Origin: Arthrobacter sp. StoSoilA2
Lineage (GTDB): Bacteria; Actinomycetota; Actinomycetes; Actinomycetales; Micrococcaceae
Length of the DNA: 64,000 bases
NCBI RefSeq assembly: GCF_019977195.1
Contig: NZ_AP024643.1
Location: 806,001 to 870,000 of the forward strand
Direction of reading: 5' to 3'
The position numbers and the translations under genes were made by a program. This document shows, in pieces, positions 58,125 through 64,000 of the stretch; position 1 is the stretch's first letter, and each line of letters opens with the position of its first letter. The notes under the pieces were generated by a model. The model saw nothing but the letters and a program-made list of their open reading frames with translations, ran no database searches and was not told where the DNA came from.

Positions 58125-60110
58125 GTGGCTAAATCGCAAATCAATCGTGTTGCCCTTATTGGGGCCGGCCCCCGGGGCACGAGTGTCCTAGAGCGGCTGC
58201 TCGCGAATTGGGCTGCAGGGGCCACCAGCCGCGCGAACCGGACCGACACCGGGCAGCGCACACTGCACATCCACGTTGTGGATCCTTTCCCGCCAGCATC
58301 CGGCCATGTGTGGCAGCCGGAGCAGTCCAGGCTGTACCTGATGAACACACAGGCGTTCTATCCGACGCTCATCCCGGAAGACCCCAAACTTGCGCAGCCC
58401 CTCGCAGGCGGTTCGTTCGACCAGTGGCGCGCCGCCCGACGTCGTGATGGACAGGGGCTGAACGACGCCGAAAAGGCGGAGTTGGCCACCCTGGAGTCCC
58501 ACGATTTTCCCAGCAGGGCGCTCTACGGACGTTACCTGCGGCAGACTTTGGCGGAGCTGCTTCAGCGAATGCCCGACGGCGTGGAGGTCACCTTCCATGA
58601 GACGACCGCCGTAGCGGCGCGCCCGGTCCCGGCAAGCCCAGGCATCGCAGGTGGGCAAGCGTTCGACGTCGAACTGGCCGACGGCACTACCCTCACCGTC
58701 GGCTCGGTGGTCCTCGCGCTGGGACACATCGAGTCACGTTTGAATCCGGAGCAGCGATCGTTCCAACGGGCAGCCGACGAGCACGGCCTCCTCTATTTCC
58801 CGCCTGCACCGCCAGCCGACGTCGACTGGCAGCGGGTACCGGACAACGAGCCCGTCCTGGTGCGTGGGATGGGACTGAATTTCTTCGATGTCATGGGCCA
58901 GCTGACTGAGGGCAGGGGAGGCAAGTTCGTCGAAGCCGGCGTACCGGGAGCCGGAGTTCTCGAGTACCGGCCCTCGGGCAGGGAACCCAGGATTATCGCA
59001 GCATCCCGGCGCGGAACCCCGTACCGGGCCAAGGCCGGTTTGGCAGGGTATTACCCCAGCAGCATCACCATGCGTTACCTGACCGAGGCAGCAGTGGACC
59101 GGTTCAGGGCAGCCGGTATCCAGCCCGGATTCGACCACGATCTTTGGCCGCTCCTGCACCGGGACGCCTTGTGGGCCTATTACTCCACCCTGGCAAGGTC
59201 GCAGCCTGCCGCCATCCGCGATGCAGCGCAGTTCCTCGCGGACCTTGAGGACGCGTTGCAGCCCCACGCGCACACCACCGCCAACTGGGAAAGCGACGTC
59301 GCCGCCTTGGTGGACAAGCACGTGCTTGCCTCCCGCCGACTGAATGTCCGCGGACTCGCTGCGCCCTTGGCAGGCCGAACGTTCGCGTCCCGCCGGGAAC
59401 TGGATCTGGCGATAACGGCCTACCTGGACGACGACGCACGACGCTCCGCACTGGGCGAAGCGGATCCCGTGAAAATGGCAATCGGCGCACTGCACACCGG
59501 CAGGGCGATCCTGAAGTCCGTCGTGGCAGACGGTGGTATCACGGACGAATCGTGGGTCGCTGAACTGAGGGGATGGTTCGAAGCGTTCGTTGAAGGCCTT
59601 GCCAGCGGGGCCCCGGCACTGCGTTCGGAGCAGTTGGCTGCTCTGGCGCGTGCCGGCGTCGTGGGTTTCGTTGGACCCGACCCGAAGTTCAGTGTGGATA
59701 GGAGCGCCAAGGTTTTCCGGGCAGTCTCTCCATGGGTCCACGACGGGCCAGCGGAGGCACCCACGTTGATTGAAGCGATGTCGCCGGCCAACAGGGTGGG
59801 CATCAATATTTCTCCACTCCTGGAACAACTCATGGCAGAAGGCCTTGTGCGAACCAAAATCATGATGAGTGCCGAGGGCACGCCGGTGCAGACAACCGGA
59901 CTGGATGTGGAACCGCACCCGTACCGGCCTGTGGCGTCCAACGGCTCTGTGACCCGGGGGATGTATGTTTTGGGCCTGCAATTGTCGGCGACCCAGTGGG
60001 GAACGGCCATTGCTGCCGAGGCGCGTCCAGCGACCGGGAAGGCTTATGCCAGTGGCCAGCGAACCCTGCGGGATGCTGACGAAATCGCCCGTAGCATTCT
60101 GGCCAGCTAG
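58125..60110 (+). CDS. FAD/NAD(P)-binding protein (NAD_binding_9 type)
   Basis: 661 residues from a GTG at 58125 at the domain boundary. Dinucleotide motif RVALIGAGPRGTSVLERLLANW opens the protein, and a second substrate-side motif VVLALGHIES lies near 200. The body resembles the PF13454-type FAD-NAD(P)-binding proteins of actinobacteria, some of which are N-hydroxylases. The exact reaction is unknown. In-frame codons upstream continue antisense to the peptidase gene and were rejected. Confidence 0.78.
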   Translation: MAKSQINRVALIGAGPRGTSVLERLLANWAAGATSRANRTDTGQRTLHIHVVDPFPPASGHVWQPEQSRLYLMNTQAFYPTLIPEDPKLAQPLAGGSFDQWRAARRRDGQGLNDAEKAELATLESHDFPSRALYGRYLRQTLAELLQRMPDGVEVTFHETTAVAARPVPASPGIAGGQAFDVELADGTTLTVGSVVLALGHIESRLNPEQRSFQRAADEHGLLYFPPAPPADVDWQRVPDNEPVLVRGMGLNFFDVMGQLTEGRGGKFVEAGVPGAGVLEYRPSGREPRIIAASRRGTPYRAKAGLAGYYPSSITMRYLTEAAVDRFRAAGIQPGFDHDLWPLLHRDALWAYYSTLARSQPAAIRDAAQFLADLEDALQPHAHTTANWESDVAALVDKHVLASRRLNVRGLAAPLAGRTFASRRELDLAITAYLDDDARRSALGEADPVKMAIGALHTGRAILKSVVADGGITDESWVAELRGWFEAFVEGLASGAPALRSEQLAALARAGVVGFVGPDPKFSVDRSAKVFRAVSPWVHDGPAEAPTLIEAMSPANRVGINISPLLEQLMAEGLVRTKIMMSAEGTPVQTTGLDVEPHPYRPVASNGSVTRGMYVLGLQLSATQWGTAIAAEARPATGKAYASGQRTLRDADEIARSILAS

Positions 60111-60120
60111 CTGCCTTTGT

Positions 60121-60149
60121 TTGCGGTGTGTCCAATGCTTCGCTAGTGT
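60121..60149 (+). promoter_or_regulatory. Candidate promoter of the glycine riboswitch-cycA unit
   Basis: TTGCGG (60121-60126) and TAGTGT (60144-60149) are separated by 17 bp, about 40 bp upstream of the first aptamer. The -10 fits the actinobacterial TAnnnT form. Confidence 0.45.
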
Positions 60150-60190
60150 GTGAGCTGCATCACCGGCAAAGTGGTGCGCGCTTTTGATCT

Positions 60191-60376
60191 GCGGCGGGAG
60201 AGTCCTGCCGGTACATCCCGTCAGGCGCCGTAGGAGCAAACCCTCCCCAGGAATCTCTCAGGCCCATGTACCGCCGCGGCGAGGCAACTCTGGAAAGCAG
60301 TCCGGGCATCCGGGCTCACCGAAGGTGCAAGCAGGCCATCCCTGCGGAAACTCTCAGGTCCACCTACAGAGTGGGG
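60191..60376 (+). ncRNA. Tandem glycine riboswitch
   Basis: Two aptamers lie in series. The first is closed by GCGGCGG (60191-60197) and CCGCCGC (60271-60277), with core GGGAGAGTCCTGCC, GCGCCGTAGGAGCAAACC and AATCTCTCAGGCCC. The second has ACTCTGGAAAGCAG, CACCGAAGGTGCAAGC and GAAACTCTCAGGTCC, closed by ACTCTG with CAGAGT (~60287-60373). They lie directly upstream of a CycA-type glycine/alanine permease. Confidence 0.9.
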
Positions 60377-60428
60377 AGGAACCCGAATCATCGTGGCACC
60401 CAGTGCCGCCTGAACAATGGAGTTCCTC

Positions 60429-61916
60429 TTGACGATTCAGCGCCCACCATCCTCGGTCCCGCATCCAGCAGGCTCACCACACCTCGAACCACACCTCGAA
60501 CGGCAGCTCAGCAACCGGCACATCCAGCTGATCGCGATAGGCGGTGCAATTGGCACGGGCCTGTTCATGGGCTCGGGAAAGACCATTTCTGCCGCTGGTC
60601 CATCCGTCATTTTCGTGTACATGATCATCGGCTTCATGCTCTTCTTCGTCATGCGCGCCATGGGCGAGCTGCTCCTGAGCAACCTGAACTACAAATCCTT
60701 CAGCGACTTTGCAGCGGACCTGCTGGGTCCCTGGGCAGGGTTCTTCACCGGCTGGACCTACTGGTTCTGCTGGGTCATTACCGGCATCGCCGACGTCATC
60801 GCGATCGCCGGGTACTCCAAGGAGCTCTGGCCGTCCCTTCCACTCTGGGTGCCCGGATTGATCACCATCGGAATCCTGCTGCTTCTGAACCTGGCTACTG
60901 TGAAAGCATTCGGGGAGACCGAATTCTGGTTCGCCCTCATCAAGATCGTCGCCATCGCGGCACTGATCATCGTCGGTTTGTTCATGATTTTCAGCGGATT
61001 CCAGTCCGACGCCGGACCGGCCAGCTTCACCAACCTGTGGAGCCACGGTGGCTTCTTCCCCAACGAATTCATGGGCTTCGTCGCCGGTTTCCAGATCGCC
61101 GTCTTCGCTTTCGTCGGCATTGAACTGGTAGGCACCACGGCCGCCGAGGCCAAGGACCCGGAGAAGAACCTGCCCAAGGCCATCAACTCGATTCCGATCC
61201 GCGTGCTGCTCTTCTATGTGGGTGCCCTCATCATCCTGATGTCGGTCACCCCGTGGACCCAGTTCGCGGCCGGCCACAGCCCATTCATTGCGATGTTCAC
61301 CCTGGCCGGCCTGGGCGCGGCGGCTACCATCGTCAACCTAGTGGTTCTCAGCTCTGCGATGTCCTCAGCCAACTCGGGTATCTACTCAACGTCCCGCATG
61401 GTTTACGGACTGGCCCAGGAAGGCGACGCGCCGGCTGTGTTTGGCGCGCTCTCAAGCCGCAAAGTACCCCGCAACGCCCTGTTCCTTTCCTGCGTCCTGC
61501 TGCTGTCCGGCGTCGTCCTCATGTATGCCGGCCAGGACATCGGCAAGGCGTTCGACATGGTGACCACCGTGTCTGCTGTCTGCTTCGTCTTCGTATGGTC
61601 CATCATCCTGGCCAGCTACCTTGCATTCCGCAAGCGGCGGCCACACCTGCATGATGCTTCGGCGTTCAAAATGCCAGGCGGCGTGGTGATGGTGTGGGTG
61701 GTTTTTGCGTTCTTTGCGTTCGTGCTTTGGACCCTGACCACGCAGCCGGACACTTTTGCTGCGCTCCTGGCCACGCCGCTGTGGTTCCTGATTCTGGGGG
61801 TGGCCTGGGTCATCCTGCGTCGCCGGCCAGCGCACCTGGTTCGCTTTAGGGAGTTCCAGGCGCAGCTTGAGAAGGACGCCAAGCACACGGAGGAACCCGA
61901 GCTCGCCAAGAAGTAG
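60429..61916 (+). CDS. cycA: D-serine/D-alanine/glycine:H+ symporter
   Basis: About 495 residues and 12 helices of the amino acid permease family. Signatures are LERQLSNRHIQLIAIGGAIGTGLFMGSG and VGIELVGTTAAEAKDPEKNLPKAIN. It resembles CycA closely. A tandem glycine riboswitch upstream supports glycine as substrate. The start is probably TTG at 60429, which has GGAG at ideal 6-nt spacing. The ATG at 60417 has no ribosome-binding site and overlaps that GGAG. Confidence 0.9.
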   Translation: MTIQRPPSSVPHPAGSPHLEPHLERQLSNRHIQLIAIGGAIGTGLFMGSGKTISAAGPSVIFVYMIIGFMLFFVMRAMGELLLSNLNYKSFSDFAADLLGPWAGFFTGWTYWFCWVITGIADVIAIAGYSKELWPSLPLWVPGLITIGILLLLNLATVKAFGETEFWFALIKIVAIAALIIVGLFMIFSGFQSDAGPASFTNLWSHGGFFPNEFMGFVAGFQIAVFAFVGIELVGTTAAEAKDPEKNLPKAINSIPIRVLLFYVGALIILMSVTPWTQFAAGHSPFIAMFTLAGLGAAATIVNLVVLSSAMSSANSGIYSTSRMVYGLAQEGDAPAVFGALSSRKVPRNALFLSCVLLLSGVVLMYAGQDIGKAFDMVTTVSAVCFVFVWSIILASYLAFRKRRPHLHDASAFKMPGGVVMVWVVFAFFAFVLWTLTTQPDTFAALLATPLWFLILGVAWVILRRRPAHLVRFREFQAQLEKDAKHTEEPELAKK

Positions 61917-61926
61917 GCGAAAATCC

Positions 61927-61973
61927 AAAAAGGTAGCCCCTCACGAGTCATCCTCGTGAGGGGCTACCTTTTT
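61927..61973. terminator. Terminator between cycA and the nucleotidase gene
   Basis: Arms 61927-61947 and 61953-61973 are perfectly complementary over 21 bp with loop TCATC. The stem ends in A5/T5, giving a U-tract in both directions for the two convergent genes. Confidence 0.92.
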
Positions 61974-61996
61974 GGCGGGTTATGCGAAGGGGCCGC

Positions 61997-64000
61997 CTAG
62001 CCCCTCAGACACTTCTGGTACTCCAACCAGGCCCACGCGTAGTGCAACCAGCCCACGGCGTCGTACCACTTGGACGGTTTGGTGGGCGGAGTGCATTGCG
62101 GGGGATTCGTGCCGCTCCCTGCAACCGTCACCAGGGCCTTTACCACGGCTCCGGACTCGACGGCGGTCAGCACCAATGTGCCACTGCCTGCAGCTGCCGC
62201 CGCGGGAACCTTGAGGTTCACTGTGGCAGTGCCTGCCGTTACCGGCACGGAGTCGAGCGTTATCGCCGCGCCCTTGCTGTCCACGAAGACGGCATTGAGA
62301 GTGTTGTTGGCCGGGCTGCCGATCGAGGTGAGGTTCAGCTTGGAGATAGCGAGTGCCATGGGCTCACCCGCTTTGACCTCTGCGGCGGTGGTGTTTACCA
62401 CGGCAACTGACCGGCGCGCGAAGTCCGGAGACACGGGGTTGTGCTCACGGAGGTACTTGATCCAGGCATCGCGGTCCACCAACCCGGTGTCTTTCGTGTT
62501 GCTGCCTTCCTTGAAGATGCGGAAGTTGTCGCCGCCGGTAGCCAGGAAGCTGAACGTACCGATCCTGTACTGCTTGGCGGGGTCGATGACTGCGCCGCCT
62601 ACCCAGATGCCGGTGATGCGGTCGCCTTCCGGGCGGGCGGCGTCGTAGGTGTAGTTGACGTTCCTGGAAAGTCCAAGCTGCTGGTACGGGCGGCTGGGAA
62701 GTGTTCCGTCAACGTTGGTCTGCCACTGCTGCTCAAGAAGGGTCTTGAACTGGGCGCCAGTGAGGGAGGTAGTCCACAGGTTGTTCACGAACGGCAGGAC
62801 CGCGTTGGCCTCAGCGTAGGTGATGGTGCCGTCCGGGGCGTAGTAGAGCTCGTTACGCAGGCCGCCAGGGTTCACGACGCCGATCTCCGCCGCACCCAGT
62901 TCAGGCGCCTGGAGCGTGTCCACCAAGGAGTCCGCTACCAGGTTTCCGAGGGTGGATTCGTTCGCGCGGTCGTCCCGCTTGGGGGCGCCGCCAGCCGGAT
63001 CCGGAGTGAAGGCGGTGGTGATATCAGCTGTCACTGCACCCACCGGCTGATTCCCGATCACGGCAGCATCGGCAAGAGCCTTGTCCACGATCGCCTTGAC
63101 TGCGGCCACGCGAGGATAGGCGGCAACGAGGCTTTCCGAAGTGTCCGTGGTCCGATCCACCACGGCAGCCTTATAGCTCGTGACCGAATGCGTGGTGGTA
63201 TCGATGGTGAGAGTAACGCTTCCCACGTTTTCGCCGTAGTTACCGGTCTGCACAATGGGACGGGTTTTGCCGGTGGGCTGGCCGTTGGCGTCCAGCAAGG
63301 GTGCGTCCCAGGCGTATTCCTTGTGGGTGTGCCCGGTGAAGATGGCGGCTACGTCTCGGGTGGTCTCGTTGACGAGCTTGGCGAACGGTCCACCGGCTGC
63401 GACTTCCTGCTCCAGGGTGGCACCCTCCGGTGTGCCCGATGCAGCGCCGTCGTGGTTTTCCACGATGATCAGATCGGCCAGGTCTTCTGCCTTGATCTTT
63501 GCGGCCACCCGGTTGATGGCTTCCACCGGATCACCGAACTCAAGATCCGTGATGCCGGCGGGAGTCACCAGTGACGGCACTTCCTGCGTGACTGTGCCGA
63601 TGACAGCCACCCGGATGCCGTTCATCTCCAGGACCTTGTACTCCGGCAGGACCGGAGTCTTGGTGCCCGCCTGGTAAACGTTCGCGCCCAAGTAGGCAAA
63701 CTTGGCGTTGGTACCATCGGCGATGACGCGGTCGCGCAGATCCTGCCACCCGCCGTCGAACTCGTGGTTGCCCACTGCCGAAGCCCGGAGTTCCAAGGCA
63801 TTGAGGACGTCGATGGTCGGCTGGTCCTTGGCAACCGAGGACGCGAAGAGCGAAGCGCCGATGTTGTCTCCAGCAGAAATGAAGGCGGTTGCGCCGGGGG
63901 CGGCCTCGGCGCGGAGCTTCTCCACAGTGCCGGCGAAGAGGACAGTGTTGGAGTCGATCCGGCCGTGGAAGTCGTTGATGCCAAGGAACTGCAGGTCAAC
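61997..64000 (-). CDS. 5'-nucleotidase/2',3'-cyclic phosphodiesterase-type metallophosphatase (5' end outside window)
   Basis: At least 667 residues; the frame runs off the right edge without a start. Metal motifs are INDFHGRID at the very edge, SAGDNIG, GNHEFDGGW, VENHDG and FTGHTHKEY. The nucleotidase C-terminal domain begins near VGAVTADITTAF and contains GGDNFRIFKEG. An Ig-like or linker region follows, and the Trp-rich tail ends in YQKCLRG. Usually secreted and releasing phosphate from nucleotides. A signal peptide is expected beyond the edge. Confidence 0.9.
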   Translation of the reverse strand, partial: VDLQFLGINDFHGRIDSNTVLFAGTVEKLRAEAAPGATAFISAGDNIGASLFASSVAKDQPTIDVLNALELRASAVGNHEFDGGWQDLRDRVIADGTNAKFAYLGANVYQAGTKTPVLPEYKVLEMNGIRVAVIGTVTQEVPSLVTPAGITDLEFGDPVEAINRVAAKIKAEDLADLIIVENHDGAASGTPEGATLEQEVAAGGPFAKLVNETTRDVAAIFTGHTHKEYAWDAPLLDANGQPTGKTRPIVQTGNYGENVGSVTLTIDTTTHSVTSYKAAVVDRTTDTSESLVAAYPRVAAVKAIVDKALADAAVIGNQPVGAVTADITTAFTPDPAGGAPKRDDRANESTLGNLVADSLVDTLQAPELGAAEIGVVNPGGLRNELYYAPDGTITYAEANAVLPFVNNLWTTSLTGAQFKTLLEQQWQTNVDGTLPSRPYQQLGLSRNVNYTYDAARPEGDRITGIWVGGAVIDPAKQYRIGTFSFLATGGDNFRIFKEGSNTKDTGLVDRDAWIKYLREHNPVSPDFARRSVAVVNTTAAEVKAGEPMALAISKLNLTSIGSPANNTLNAVFVDSKGAAITLDSVPVTAGTATVNLKVPAAAAAGSGTLVLTAVESGAVVKALVTVAGSGTNPPQCTPPTKPSKWYDAVGWLHYAWAWLEYQKCLRG

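Noticed and set aside
58734..60239. 501-codon frame antisense to the FAD-binding protein gene
   Set aside because: Shadow frame of a well-supported gene, with Arg/Gly/His-rich composition and no motif.

Overview
The window is high-GC, densely coded actinobacterial DNA. Gene content and protein style fit the Micrococcaceae, most likely Arthrobacter or Paenarthrobacter. Signs are GTP-type PEP carboxykinase, actinobacterial riboswitch classes, a TipAS-type MerR regulator, a permease-ATPase fusion typical of actinobacterial peptide-type ABC systems, and three tRNAs with actinobacterial features. It reads as a chromosome segment with a few accessory patches, not a plasmid or phage.

Layout: 1-5 kb holds a membrane protein, an SRPBCC protein, an aromatic-acid-type MFS transporter, a membrane protein with His/Asp motifs and an APH-like phosphotransferase. 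At 5.0-6.9 kb a 62-bp direct repeat of the tRNA-Ser(CGA) 3' end brackets a small island. The island carries a secreted FG-GAP protein and a tiny membrane protein, but no integrase. At 7.1-10.7 kb a compact MDR reductase / pterin-synthase-like / GT4 glycosyltransferase operon is followed by an AlkZ-fold protein. At 10.7-16.6 kb are tadA, upp, an internally deleted insertion sequence, two glyoxalase-fold proteins, a HAD phosphatase, a PLP decarboxylase and a MerR/TipAS regulator. At 16.8-22.4 kb a lytic transglycosylase sits under a c-di-AMP riboswitch, beside a two-component system, a receiver-less winged-helix protein and SixA.

At 22.5-28.2 kb a GntR regulator diverges from a tightly coupled five-gene catabolic operon: TauE, amidohydrolase, MFS, FAA hydrolase, PuuE-like deacetylase. 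It probably serves an unknown N-heterocycle or cyclic amide. At 28.3-34.4 kb are a LysR/EamA pair and a TetR / YhgE / degenerate ABC-ATPase operon under a clear TetR operator. At 34.5-45.4 kb follow a disulfide oxidoreductase and a complete N-acetylneuraminate uptake and catabolism locus: nanE, nanK, nanA, a peptide-type ABC importer and a GntR regulator.

At 45.6-64 kb are tRNA-Arg(ACG), pckG, hmp/nsrR with an operator, a phosphohexomutase, a RecQ helicase carrying a C-terminal phosphoribosyltransferase-like domain, a DHA2 efflux pump, tRNA-Ser(GCT), an S9A peptidase and an FAD-binding protein. A tandem glycine riboswitch upstream of a CycA-type permease and a truncated 5'-nucleotidase complete the window.

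Intergenic structure is rich. A 60-65 nt imperfect palindrome recurs three times at gene ends, there is one nested palindrome, and several 20-22 bp perfect hairpin terminators occur. No CRISPR array, prophage or rRNA was seen. Start sites were revised where a Shine-Dalgarno sequence or overlap favoured another codon. All functional assignments come from reading motifs and were not checked by database search.
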